Numbered from the stretch's first letter, positions 29,499 through 37,517 are shown. The stretch is DNA of 64,000 nucleotides from Robiginitomaculum sp. (GCA_015485155.1 WFUF01000003.1:124001-188000), one strand, 5' to 3'. Notes: generated by a model not told the origin, from the letters alone. A program made the numbers and translations.

Positions 29499-30245
29499 TT
29501 ACTCATCAAGGGAGGCCATCACTTCTTCGGAAATATCAAAATTGGCATAGACGTTCTGCACATCATCGCAATCTTCCAATACTTCCAGCATTTTTAACAA
29601 CTTACCGGCGTTTTTAGCATCAACCTCAATATTATTTTGCGGTTTCCAGATCAAATTGGCAGCCTTTGCCTCGCCAAAGGTTTTTTCCAGCCGTGCCGCT
29701 ACATCAGTCATATCCTCACGGGAGCAATAGATAATATGCTGATCTTCGTTAGATACCACATCATCAGCACCAGCATCCAGCGCAGCTTCAAATATGGCCT
29801 CCTCATCGGCCACATCAACCGGGTATTTTATCTCTCCTACACTGTCGAACATAAATGAAACCGAGCCGGTTTCACCCAGATTGCCGCCATTCTTGGCAAA
29901 AGCAGTTCTAACCTCCATGGCGGCGCGGTTTTTATTGTCCGTGGACACCTCGACAATCACCCCGACACCCCCGGGACCAAAGCCTTCATAACGAATTTCA
30001 TCATAACTTTCGCCATCACCGCCGGCACCCTTGGTAATTGCCCGTTGTATATTGTCCTTGGGCATGCTTTCGCCACGAGCGTTTTTAATGGCCAGCCGCA
30101 GTCTTGGATTTCCATCAGGATCGGGGCCGCCGATTTTGGCCGCAATAGTTATCTCTTTGGATAGTTTTGAAAAAGCCTTTGCCCGCAATTTGTCCTGTCG
30201 ACCCTTGCGGTGCTGAATATTGGCCCATTTACTGTGACCTGCCAT
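29499..30245 (-). CDS. YebC/PmpR family DNA-binding regulator or translation factor
   Basis: A 248-residue YebC protein. It opens [18 protein letters not shown] and continues [21 protein letters not shown] and RAITKGAGG, the family signature. YebC proteins bind DNA as PmpR-type repressors, and members of the family have been linked to translation of proline-rich stretches. It is usually placed beside ruvC in other bacteria, but not here. The next gene downstream begins immediately after its stop. Confidence 0.95.
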   Translation of the reverse strand: MAGHSKWANIQHRKGRQDKLRAKAFSKLSKEITIAAKIGGPDPDGNPRLRLAIKNARGESMPKDNIQRAITKGAGGDGESYDEIRYEGFGPGGVGVIVEVSTDNKNRAAMEVRTAFAKNGGNLGETGSVSFMFDSVGEIKYPVDVADEEAIFEAALDAGADDVVSNEDQHIIYCSREDMTDVAARLEKTFGEAKAANLIWKPQNNIEVDAKNAGKLLKMLEVLEDCDDVQNVYANFDISEEVMASLDE

Positions 30246-30324
30246 GAAAAAGCCCTATATGCTGAGAATAAAATTTGCATACTTGTAACCAGAGGCGCCC
30301 CACTGGGCAAGACTTTGTGCGGCC

Positions 30325-31347
30325 CTAGCGGGTATCCATTTTAAGCTCAATTCTTCGATTGCGGGCCAAAGCTTCAGCGCTGCGCCCCCGGTCAATTGGG
30401 TGATACTGACCAAATCCGGCAGCAGCAAGATGCTTGGGCGGCACACCAGCTTGCTGAAAAAACTCTACTACCGATAATGCCCGGGCAGTGGACAATTCCC
30501 AATTACTGGAAAATCCGCGCCTGATCGGAACCACATCCGTATGACCATCAACCCGGATGACCCATTCAATATTGGTGGGAATATCATCGGCAATCTCAAT
30601 TATTGCATTGGCAATTATCGCCAATTGCTGCTCTCCAGCCGGATTTAAGTCAGCCGAGCCGCTGGCAAATAAAACATCGCTTTCAAATACGAACCTGTCT
30701 CCTTCAACCCGAACTCCGGGGCGATCCGCCATAATTTCCAGCATTTTCGCAAAAAAGTCGGACTTGTATCTGGCCAGTTCTGAAACCTGCCTAGCCAGCG
30801 CTGCATTTAAGCGTTTGCCCAGATTTACAATCTGTACCTTTTGTTCTGCATCCTTTGCTTCGGCAGCCTGCAAGGCTTCGTTTAATTTATTCAACTGTGC
30901 ATTCAAAGCAGCTAATTGAGCCGTAAGCGCCGCCACCTCATCCCTTGCCTGCTGACTTAATTCTCGTTCCTCAGCCAGCTTTTGCTCAGTTAAAGCCAGC
31001 GAAGCCTCTCCTTTAGTAATACCATCCTGCAGGCTGGCAATCAGCCTAGCCTGTTCAGCCGAAGCCTCCCGGGCTTCTTCCAGCGTTACCATGAGCCGGG
31101 CAATTTCTTCTTGTGCCGAAGCATTTTTGGTTTTTTCCAGCGCCAGTAATTCCGCCAGAGCAGAAAGCCTTGCCCGCACGCTGTCAAGCGCTGCATCTTT
31201 GGAGGACAAGGCCCGGCCAAGGGTAAATTGAGCGGCAATAAACAGCGCCAGTAAAAACACTACCACCAACAAAAGCGTAGCCAAGGCATCAACAAACCCC
31301 GGCCAGTAATCTTCCGCTTCACCCCTGGATTTTCGGATCCGGGCCAT
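30325..31347 (-). CDS. MotB/OmpA-like peptidoglycan-binding membrane protein
   Basis: A 340-residue protein with a short cytoplasmic start, one membrane helix at about 20-42 containing a candidate proton-channel Asp (GFVDALATLLL), a long coiled coil (about 45-190) and a C-terminal OmpA domain (VRVDGHTDVVPI, NWELSTARALSVVEFF, AAAGFGQYHP) that binds peptidoglycan. It overlaps the TolQ/MotA-type gene by one base, so the two should form one proton-driven complex. The coiled coil is far longer than in flagellar MotB, and no flagellar genes are near, so a flagellar role is unlikely. Confidence 0.87.
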   Translation of the reverse strand: MARIRKSRGEAEDYWPGFVDALATLLLVVVFLLALFIAAQFTLGRALSSKDAALDSVRARLSALAELLALEKTKNASAQEEIARLMVTLEEAREASAEQARLIASLQDGITKGEASLALTEQKLAEERELSQQARDEVAALTAQLAALNAQLNKLNEALQAAEAKDAEQKVQIVNLGKRLNAALARQVSELARYKSDFFAKMLEIMADRPGVRVEGDRFVFESDVLFASGSADLNPAGEQQLAIIANAIIEIADDIPTNIEWVIRVDGHTDVVPIRRGFSSNWELSTARALSVVEFFQQAGVPPKHLAAAGFGQYHPIDRGRSAEALARNRRIELKMDTR

Positions 31348-32261
31348 TACTTGCGCCCATCCCTGTATAGGCCAACCATGGTTTTGGTCAGTAATTTTAT
31401 CTCCTGTCGTACTGCTTCTATGCCTTCATTGCGATCACGCTCTGCCTGACGTAGCACGTGCTCCAAAGATTTGATATTCTCCGATGACTGCTCGAGCAAA
31501 GCTCCCATATAGGCCGGGGAACCCGGTTCCGCATCCACCGCCGTGGATACCCGTGAAATGGAGTGTACCCAGTCTTCGATTTCCATAAAAAACCGGCGCT
31601 GGGCCTGTCCAACCTGCAAATCAAGAAACCCGATTACCAAAGAACCGGCCAGCCCGAATAAAGATGAGGAAAAGGCTGTTCCCATACCCTTAATCGGCTC
31701 TTCTAATGCCAGCATCAGCCTGGCAATATCCTCCTCGCCACCGGTACCATTGGACAAGGCGCTGACCGCAGCTCCGACCGATCCAACTGTCTGCAACAAT
31801 CCCCAAAATGTACCAAGAAGTCCCAGAAAAATCAGCAAGCGGCCCAGATAACGGGTGATTTGCCCCGCCTCATCCATACGTGAGCTTACCGCGTCTAAAA
31901 TCGAGGTGCTGGAGCCTGCAGCCAGACTCAATTTGCCCGGTGTCTCTGAAAGCAATACCGCCAAAGGCGCAATCAGGCCCGGCGGCGAGGACATTTCATC
32001 AAAGTCACGAGAGCGGGTTAATCTGCGGACCCAGCCCACAGCCGGTGCCACGCTCAAAACCTGCCGAAAACAGTATAAAACCGCCACCACAAACACGAAC
32101 AGAATTAAACCATTGATCGCTTCATTGGCAAAAAAGGCGGCCCTTACCTGTTCTTCCAGAAAATAACCAAGTGCTGCGACCCCTAATACAAAACCAGTCA
32201 TCCACAACAAATACCGGGCCGGGCCAGTGAAGCTGGTAATGGCATAATTTGAGTTTTCCAT
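31347..32261 (-). CDS. MotA/TolQ/ExbB-type proton channel protein
   Basis: A 304-residue inner-membrane protein with hydrophobic helices near 20-40, 50-70, 145-165 and 185-215. The later pair (FLGLLGTFWGLLQTVGSVG and GMGTAFSSSLFGLAGSLVIG) is the MotA/TolQ/ExbB core. The ATG at 32261 follows AAGGA at seven bases. An ATG 33 bases upstream is less likely. The C-terminus is a charged helix. With the overlapping OmpA-domain partner it probably energises an envelope process; the client is unknown. Confidence 0.86.
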   Translation of the reverse strand: MENSNYAITSFTGPARYLLWMTGFVLGVAALGYFLEEQVRAAFFANEAINGLILFVFVVAVLYCFRQVLSVAPAVGWVRRLTRSRDFDEMSSPPGLIAPLAVLLSETPGKLSLAAGSSTSILDAVSSRMDEAGQITRYLGRLLIFLGLLGTFWGLLQTVGSVGAAVSALSNGTGGEEDIARLMLALEEPIKGMGTAFSSSLFGLAGSLVIGFLDLQVGQAQRRFFMEIEDWVHSISRVSTAVDAEPGSPAYMGALLEQSSENIKSLEHVLRQAERDRNEGIEAVRQEIKLLTKTMVGLYRDGRK

Positions 32262-32418
32262 AACAGTTCCTTGATACTTAACAGGTACAGGCAAGGGACT
32301 ATACAGGCAAATTCGATCCTGTTCAGGTTTTTTTTAGTTTCGCAAACCAATCATGATAATGCCGCCATGATAGCTAACATATTGTGGGTAAACCCCCCAA
32401 TTGCGTCATGATCTGTTC

Positions 32419-32786
32419 TATCGCATTTTGGCGGCAAAACCCGCGCTCAAGTAGCCGCTAGGCGATAGGACAGATAAAGAGTCCTCAAGTAGCCGCTAGG
32501 CGATAGGACAGATAAAGAGTCCTCAAGTAGCCGATAGGCGATAGGCGATAGGACACAAAAAAACCTTCCCACTTTTGCTAAAAATGCAAATCTTTTATCT
32601 GTCGCATTTTTGGCCGCAAAACCCGTCCTCAAGTAGCCGATAGGCGATAGTACACAAAAAAACCTTCCCACTTTTGCTAAAAATGCAAAATCTTTATCTG
32701 TCGCATTTTTGGCCGCAAAACCCGTCCTCAAGTAGCCGATAGGCGATAGGACACAAAAAAACCTTCCCACTTTTGCTAAAAATGCT
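32419..32786. repeat. dispersed nested-hairpin repeat, block C (three units)
   Basis: Three units lie head to tail downstream of the mscS-like gene. Each begins TCGCATTTT and ends CTTTTGCTAAAAATGC, so the ends pair. Units two and three (starting 32602 and 32701) are nearly identical with a 99-base period and hold one inner hairpin, GTCCT...AGGAC. Unit one (32419-32587) holds two perfect 38-base tandem copies of the inner module (from 32447 and 32485) and a third with a seven-base duplication (GGCGATA). Apart from this, the 32262-32786 gap shows no gene. Confidence 0.9.
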
Positions 32787-33617
32787 TTATCCCTTACGGC
32801 TCACATTGACCTGATGAGGATATGGAATGGAAATGCCCTTGGCATCAAAAGCTTCCTTGACGTTTTTCATGGCATCAAAATATACGCCCCAATAATCACC
32901 ACTGGCACACCAGACACGAGTAACAATGTCAACTGAGCTGTCGCCATGGGCGGTAACCCCGGTAAAAACATCAGGGTTTTTGTGTACCCTGTCGTCCTGG
33001 CGCAAGGTTTCCTCGATCAATTTCATTGCCGTTGCGATATCATCTTCATAATCAATGGAGAAAACGAAATCCACACGCCTTGTTCCATTGGCTGAATAAT
33101 TGGTGATGATATCGCCCCAGGCACTTCCATTAGGCACGATAATTTTTTTATTATCTCCGGTGGCAAGAATAGTGGTGAACAGGCTGATATCCTTTACGGT
33201 TCCTGACTGTCCGGCAATTTCCACGAAATCGCCAAGGCGATAGGGGCGAAACAATACCAGCATGACCCCGGCTGCCAGATTTGACAGGGTTCCCTGTAAT
33301 GCCAAACCAATAGCCAAAGTAGCAGCACCAAGCGCCGCAACCAGGCTGGTGGTCTCCACGCCAAAACGATCCAACACCGAGATCAGCACCACCGCCATAA
33401 TGACATAATAGGCCACATGAGAGAAAAAACTGCTCAGTGTGGGATCAATGCGCCGGGTTTTTTCTGCAGAAGACCTGATAACCTTGCGAACCGATCCGGC
33501 AATCATCAACCCGATAATGAAAATCGCAGCCGCCAGCAAAACATTGCTGCCCATATTTATCCCGCGCTCCAGCAAGCTGCTAATGGTTTCGGGGTTTAAC
33601 AGTTCTTCGGGTTTCAT
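32787..33617 (-). CDS. small-conductance mechanosensitive channel (MscS family)
   Basis: A 276-residue MscS-type channel that opens under membrane tension to release solutes. Three membrane helices span about 20-100. The pore helix TM3 is ALGAATLAIGLALQGTLSNL, rich in Gly/Ala as required, followed by the beta domain (PYRLGDFVEIAGQSGTVKDI) and the C-terminal cytoplasmic cage. Length is like E. coli MscS. It reads alone on the minus strand, divergent from the porin gene, with repeat block C immediately after its stop. Confidence 0.95.
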   Translation of the reverse strand: MKPEELLNPETISSLLERGINMGSNVLLAAAIFIIGLMIAGSVRKVIRSSAEKTRRIDPTLSSFFSHVAYYVIMAVVLISVLDRFGVETTSLVAALGAATLAIGLALQGTLSNLAAGVMLVLFRPYRLGDFVEIAGQSGTVKDISLFTTILATGDNKKIIVPNGSAWGDIITNYSANGTRRVDFVFSIDYEDDIATAMKLIEETLRQDDRVHKNPDVFTGVTAHGDSSVDIVTRVWCASGDYWGVYFDAMKNVKEAFDAKGISIPYPHQVNVSRKG

Positions 33618-33697
33618 CGATGTCCTCCGGCAGTTTTCAAATAGGTGTGGGTTAACAGTAAATGTAAATTTTAGCTAGTGGCATTTTACGGAGCCTG

Positions 33698-33824
33698 ATA
33701 CCGCGTCATTCTGCCACGCGGTCAAATAACGCAGTGAGTTTTTGTAAGCACTGCAGTAAAGCTTGTGCATCGGTTAGCTATGTGTATACCGTGGTTACAT
33801 AATACCGCTGTCTTGTTGATACCG
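33698..33824. promoter_or_regulatory. dyad and repeated ATACCG in the mscS-porin divergent region
   Basis: The 225-base divergent gap holds a perfect inverted repeat ACCGCGT/ACGCGGT (33700-33706, 33716-33722) and four copies of ATACCG at 33698, 33786, 33802 and 33819. The last three are spaced 16 and 17 bases, just before the porin ribosome site GGGAG. This looks like a regulated promoter, but no factor can be named. Confidence 0.3.
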
Positions 33825-33842
33825 GCTTTTGGGAGTTAAGCT

Positions 33843-35222
33843 ATGAAAAACAAACTACGAATAACATCCGCATTGGTCGCTGGCCTGCTAGGCACCATAC
33901 CAACCGTGGCCATGGCAGCACAAACCAGCCCCAGTGCCGCAGAAGTAAATCAGGCACTTCTTGAGCGAATCGCCAAGCTGGAAGCCGAGCTGGGGGACTT
34001 GCGTGCTTTGGTGCAACAGTCAGTAACCAAGGCAAAAGATGCGGAAGAAACTGCCAATAATGCACAGAAAACCGCAGAAAGTGTGCAAAAAACCGCAAAA
34101 TCAGCTAAGAAGCTGGTTACCAATATCATAAAGAAATCAGAGGCAGGATCAGATATTCAATGGCACCTGGTTGGCTATGCCAATGCCGGGTTTGTCGCCA
34201 GCAGCCGTCCCGGCCCGGATAGTTTTGTAACTGGAAAATTTAATCCAGCCTTTCACTTTAAGTATAAGGACTTTTTCCTATATGAAAGTGAGCTTGAGCT
34301 TACAACTTCGGCAGATGGTGAAACCAATCTGGAGCTGGAATACTCAAAATTCAACATCTTCCTGAATGATTATGCAACTCTTGTGATCGGCAAATATTTA
34401 AGCCCGATTGGACAGTTCCAGGAACGCTTGCACCCAACATGGATAAACAAAATCCAAACTGCACCTGCCGGTTTTGGTCATGATGGCATTCAGCCCGGTA
34501 GTGATACCGGCGTACAATTGCGTGGTGCAATACCTATGGGCGATACCAGATTTACCTATGCAGTGGCGCTAGGCAATGGCCCTCGTACCAATATTGAAGG
34601 CGGAGTGATCACCTCAGGAATGGGAAGAGATGACAACAGCAATAAATCATTTGGCGGGCGCATCGGATTTTTCCCAGTACCCTATCTTGAGGTTGGCGGC
34701 TCATACCTGACCGCAAAAGTAGATGGATATGCATCAGGCCCTGCTGCTGGTCATGAAGGCATTTCCGGAATTACATCTCTTGCAACCGGCCCCAGCGATG
34801 CCACTTATGAATTATGGGGATTTGATGCCGCCTATACCAAAGGCCCGCTCCATGGTCGATTTGAGTATCTAAGCTCAACCCGTGATGTTCTGTTTACCAT
34901 TACCGACAGCAGCCCGACAGGAGAGCTGTTACCGCAACTGGGCATGGAAGCATGGTACGGACAGATATCTTATCGCTTATCAAGCATTAGCTCATCCACT
35001 GCACTGCAAAAACTGGAGCCGGTAATTCGCTATGGTGAGTTTCGTATCACAGGTCAGGATGAGCTATCCGCCGAAAGTTCGCAAAACCGGTTTAATCTTG
35101 GTATGAATTACTGGGTTGCACCGACTATTGTAACCAAATTCGGTCTGGAATGGCGCGATTATCAGGACCTTGGTGTCGAAGATGATACCAGATATCAATT
35201 TCAGATCTCTTACGGATTTTAG
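33843..35222 (+). CDS. outer-membrane porin with N-terminal coiled coil
   Basis: A 459-residue exported protein. The signal peptide (MKNKLRITSALVAG...AMAA) is followed by a short coiled coil at about 33-100 (EVNQALLERIAKLEAELGDL) and then a beta-barrel domain rich in alternating and aromatic residues ending LGVEDDTRYQFQISYGF with the terminal Phe needed for outer-membrane assembly. The coiled coil may bind peptidoglycan or trimerise, as in OprO/OprP- and DcaP-like porins, but I cannot assign a substrate. GGGAG lies seven bases before the ATG. It is 18 bases ahead of a cytochrome c gene on the same strand. Confidence 0.75.
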   Translation: MKNKLRITSALVAGLLGTIPTVAMAAQTSPSAAEVNQALLERIAKLEAELGDLRALVQQSVTKAKDAEETANNAQKTAESVQKTAKSAKKLVTNIIKKSEAGSDIQWHLVGYANAGFVASSRPGPDSFVTGKFNPAFHFKYKDFFLYESELELTTSADGETNLELEYSKFNIFLNDYATLVIGKYLSPIGQFQERLHPTWINKIQTAPAGFGHDGIQPGSDTGVQLRGAIPMGDTRFTYAVALGNGPRTNIEGGVITSGMGRDDNSNKSFGGRIGFFPVPYLEVGGSYLTAKVDGYASGPAAGHEGISGITSLATGPSDATYELWGFDAAYTKGPLHGRFEYLSSTRDVLFTITDSSPTGELLPQLGMEAWYGQISYRLSSISSSTALQKLEPVIRYGEFRITGQDELSAESSQNRFNLGMNYWVAPTIVTKFGLEWRDYQDLGVEDDTRYQFQISYGF

Positions 35223-35240
35223 CCGAAAAGGAACAGTATC

Positions 35241-35552
35241 ATGAATATGAACAAAAAGCCCATGGCACTAATGACCATGATTGCAGGAGTTGGCGCATTA
35301 ATTGCCGCCGGATCTTTGATGGGAACCGCTGCAATTGCCGCAGAAAAAAAGGCGGATACCCCTGACCCGATGTTAATTGTAAAAGGGGCAAAGGCCTGGA
35401 AAGAAAACTGTGGCCGCTGTCATAATTTGCGCTCCCCCAAAGAATTAACTGATGAAGAATGGGATACATCGGTGGCTCATATGCGCACCCGGGCCAATTT
35501 GGCCGCAAAGGACGCAAGAGCTATCAGGGCATTCCTGCAATCCAGCAATTGA
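35241..35552 (+). CDS. monohaem cytochrome c, small
   Basis: A 103-residue exported protein with a signal peptide (about 1-34, ending AAIAA). Its single haem site is CGRCH, followed by a likely axial Met in VAHMRTRANL. It lies 18 bases after the porin and probably shares its transcript. The haem is attached in the periplasm and the protein should be an electron carrier or a subunit of a periplasmic oxidoreductase. No enzyme partner is encoded beside it. Confidence 0.82.
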   Translation: MNMNKKPMALMTMIAGVGALIAAGSLMGTAAIAAEKKADTPDPMLIVKGAKAWKENCGRCHNLRSPKELTDEEWDTSVAHMRTRANLAAKDARAIRAFLQSSN

Positions 35553-35589
35553 GCATTTTTCGGGTTAAACACCTGAAATTCTCTCTGGT

Positions 35590-35772
35590 CTTTGTCTGTC
35601 GCATTTTCGAACCGCAAAACCGGAACCACTTTTGCTTAAAAATGCTTTGAATTTTGTTCTGTCGCATTTTCGAACCGCAAAACCGGAACCACTTTTGCTT
35701 AAAAATGCTTTGAATTTTGTTCTGTCGCATTTTCGAACCGCAAAACCGGAACCACTTTTGCTGAAAATGCTC
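35590..35772. repeat. dispersed hairpin repeat, block D (three short units)
   Basis: Three near-identical copies with an exact 63-base period (GCATTTTCG at 35601, 35664 and 35727) fill the gap between the two cytochrome genes. Each is a module-free hairpin: GCATTTT pairs with AAAATGC, and inside it GCAAAA pairs with TTTTGC. This is the basic form of the family; blocks A, C and F carry an extra inner hairpin. The frames read through it are artefacts. Confidence 0.9.
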
Positions 35773-35851
35773 CGGTATCCACACTTGCAAACAAGTCCGT
35801 TTTGCGCAAGAACCAATTATTCACTTTGAACCAAACCAACTGGAAACTATT

Positions 35852-36211
35852 ATGAAACCAACTTTCAAAACTTCCAAGAATCTTGTCTTATTTGCTGGGA
35901 TTACCTCACTGTTTGCATCGGCGGCCTTTGCCGAAAGCGGAGATGCTGATAAAGGAAAATCCGTTTATGAAAGCACATGCATTTATTGCCATGGCGCCAG
36001 TGGCAAGGGCGAAATTCCCGGTGTTCCAAATTTCAATAACGCCGATGGTGTTTTGGCAAAAAGCGATGAAGAGCTAATCGCTGCGATCACGGACGGTTTT
36101 GAAAGTCCAGGTTCTGCAATGCCCATGCCGGCCAAGGGTGGCAACCCTGACCTTAGCGATGAAGACATTGTAAATGTGCTGGCATATATTCGCAGTGAAT
36201 TTGGATCCTGA
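35852..36211 (+). CDS. cytochrome c, class I
   Basis: A 119-residue exported monohaem cytochrome. The signal peptide ends at AFA near residue 27, the haem motif is CIYCH, and the distal Met is probably in AMPMPAKGGNPDLSDEDI. The C-terminal helix VLAYIRSEFG is typical of class I cytochromes. It is separated from the first cytochrome gene by repeat block D, so it could have its own promoter or read through. Function is likely periplasmic electron transfer. Confidence 0.87.
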   Translation: MKPTFKTSKNLVLFAGITSLFASAAFAESGDADKGKSVYESTCIYCHGASGKGEIPGVPNFNNADGVLAKSDEELIAAITDGFESPGSAMPMPAKGGNPDLSDEDIVNVLAYIRSEFGS

Positions 36212-36250
36212 TCATCTAAAACCTGATCCGTATTATTGCGGAATTTGAAT

Positions 36251-36286
36251 GGGGCATATGGCGTATATTCAGCGCTGTAATGCCCC
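36251..36286 (+). terminator. hairpin after the cytochrome gene
   Basis: GGGGCAT (36251-36257) pairs perfectly with ATGCCCC (36280-36286) 40 bases after the cytochrome stop. No real T-run follows, so termination would be weak or Rho-assisted. Confidence 0.35.
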
Positions 36287-36337
36287 TTATCAAACTTGCC
36301 AAACCGTCTGTAAAAGACACTTAATACTATTGGATTT

Positions 36338-36445
36338 CTAGAGCAGCTTTCCGGTTCAGAACACCTAAAAGTTGCTCTAAATCTTTGTTTATCGCATTTA
36401 TCATACGTAAAAACCCGCGCTAAAATAGCGAAGCGACAGGACAGA
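36338..36445. repeat. degenerate dispersed repeat, block E
   Basis: Diverged copy of the repeat family. AGAGCA...TGCTCT forms the outer pair (36340-36379), followed by AAATCTTTGTTTATCGCATT, ACCCGCGCT, AAATAGCGAAGCGACAGGAC. It most resembles the form I recall from Rhizobiales. It marks the left part of the 688-base gene-free stretch 36212-36899. Confidence 0.55.
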
Positions 36446-36486
36446 AAATATCCGCAAGTGACGGTTGGGGTAAGGGCCTGTGACGA

Positions 36487-36632
36487 GGGTCACTCTTAGG
36501 GTCAACATTAGGGTCAGTGCCATTTTTTGCTGTCCCTTGGGTGATACTTGCGCCACCCTGTAATCATACCAAAACAGCACTTGTTGGTAATAAAATGACC
36601 TTAAAGTGACCCTTGATGACACTGACTGACCC
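36487..36632. promoter_or_regulatory. phased GGGTCA/TGACCC hexamer array
   Basis: Three GGGTCA copies sit at exactly 12-base spacing (36487, 36499, 36511). After about 80 bases four inverted copies follow: TGACCT, TGACCC, TGACAC and TGACCC (36596, 36607, 36617, 36627) at 10-11 base spacing. The sites are spaced by about one helical turn and face each other. Such arrays bind multimeric proteins (regulators, recombinase arm sites, replication initiators). No gene for such a protein lies next to it. Confidence 0.45.
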
Positions 36633-36678
36633 TTACAATAAGGGGATAAGTGGTAAAGATGCCCGCATGCTGCAGAAC

Positions 36679-36731
36679 TGTTATAATGCAAGGGTTGGGG
36701 TGCCTTGCACCCAAACAGAAGCTCTTTGACA
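36679..36731 (+). promoter_or_regulatory. extended -10, hairpin and boxA-like leader without rRNA
   Basis: TGTTATAAT (36679-36687) is a perfect extended -10. It is followed by a hairpin (GGGTGC/GCACCC, about 36699-36713) and then GCTCTTTGACA (36721-36731), which matches the boxA antitermination element of rRNA leaders. No rRNA, tRNA or CRISPR repeats follow before hisIE ends on the other strand at 36900. It could drive a small RNA or be a relic of an rrn leader. The rest of 36732-36899 shows nothing recognisable. Confidence 0.4.
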
Positions 36732-36899
36732 GGTGAATATTTTTCTCAAAACCAATAAAACAAAAAGGTTTTTCAACACTCATCTGCGCGCAAGCAAGCT
36801 GTCAGAAATTGCTTCATGCCGGTGTGTTTTTCTATTTATCCTGCTTTGTCCTGTGGGAAAGATCAGAATAACATTTGTTGCAGGCGGTTTTGGCGCTAA

Positions 36900-37517
36900 T
36901 TATGGTTTGTGGCGCTGGCGCAAGACCTTAATCACATCCTCCAATTGCTGATTTTGGTGGCGCAGCAAGGTCATGAGGTGAAAAAGCAAATCTGCTGCTT
37001 CTTCGGTTAGTTTGGCAGGATCACTACCCATGGCAGCCAGAGCAACCTCCACCCCCTCTTCACCAACCTTTTGCGCGGCGCGCTCCACAGGCCCGGATAA
37101 CAGTTTGGCGGTATAGCTTCCAGCTTGATCATGCTGGCGGCGCTCTTCAATGATCTGATCAAGTTCAAACAGCCAGGAAAAACCCGGTTCCGGGGCGCTG
37201 GCAAAACAGGTTTTATCACCCTTATGGCAAGTTGGCCCGGCAGGGCTCGCCAGCACTAAAAGCGTATCACCATCACAATCAGCACTAATGGAAACCAGCT
37301 CAAGCACATTGCCGCTGGTTTCGCCCTTTTGCCAAAGCTGCTGTCGTGAACGACTAAAGAATGTAACCTTTCCGGTTTGCAAGCTGGCCTGCAAGGCATC
37401 TTGATTCATATAAGCCAGCATCAATACCTCGCCGGTTTTTGAATCTTGCACAATTGCCGGTATCAGGCCTTCACCCTTTTGCCAGTCAAGCTCTTGTATA
37501 TTATTGGTCAGGCTCAC
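36900..37517 (-). CDS. hisIE: fused phosphoribosyl-AMP cyclohydrolase/phosphoribosyl-ATP pyrophosphatase
   Basis: Bifunctional enzyme of 205 residues for steps two and three of histidine synthesis. The N-terminal HisI domain (1-115) has [24 protein letters not shown] and the metal Cys/Asp set in DCDGDTLLV and GPTCHKG. The C-terminal HisE domain (118-205) has [16 protein letters not shown] with its acidic metal-binding residues and a helical end. The fusion is usual in enterics, xanthomonads and Bacteroidetes, whereas most alphaproteobacteria keep hisI and hisE apart. It is the last gene of the operon, with an ATGA overlap to hisF. Confidence 0.96.
   Translation of the reverse strand: MSLTNNIQELDWQKGEGLIPAIVQDSKTGEVLMLAYMNQDALQASLQTGKVTFFSRSRQQLWQKGETSGNVLELVSISADCDGDTLLVLASPAGPTCHKGDKTCFASAPEPGFSWLFELDQIIEERRQHDQAGSYTAKLLSGPVERAAQKVGEEGVEVALAAMGSDPAKLTEEAADLLFHLMTLLRHQNQQLEDVIKVLRQRHKP

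Noticed and set aside
32447-32770. 107-codon frame with repeated peptides downstream of mscS
   Set aside because: It consists only of the nested-hairpin repeat read in one frame; the repetition is at DNA level and no ribosome site was seen.
32419-32786. CRISPR array reading of the repeat clusters
   Set aside because: Repeats are palindromic and nearly contiguous, spacers are not unique, and no cas gene is present.
35524-35790. 88-codon frame with three 21-residue repeats
   Set aside because: It is the 63-base tandem repeat of block D read through; no start signal or family.
36487-36632. Mobile element or iteron origin reading of the hexamer array
   Set aside because: No transposase, replication initiator, target-site duplication or integrase is adjacent, so I report only a binding-site array.
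36401-36691. 96-codon minus-strand frame in the gene-free region
   Set aside because: It spans the degenerate repeat and the hexamer array and has no recognisable family, ribosome site or coherent composition. An integrase remnant was considered but no motif supports it.
36733-36951. 72-codon plus-strand frame just after the boxA-like element
   Set aside because: It runs into the end of hisIE on the other strand and lacks a ribosome site and any recognisable domain.
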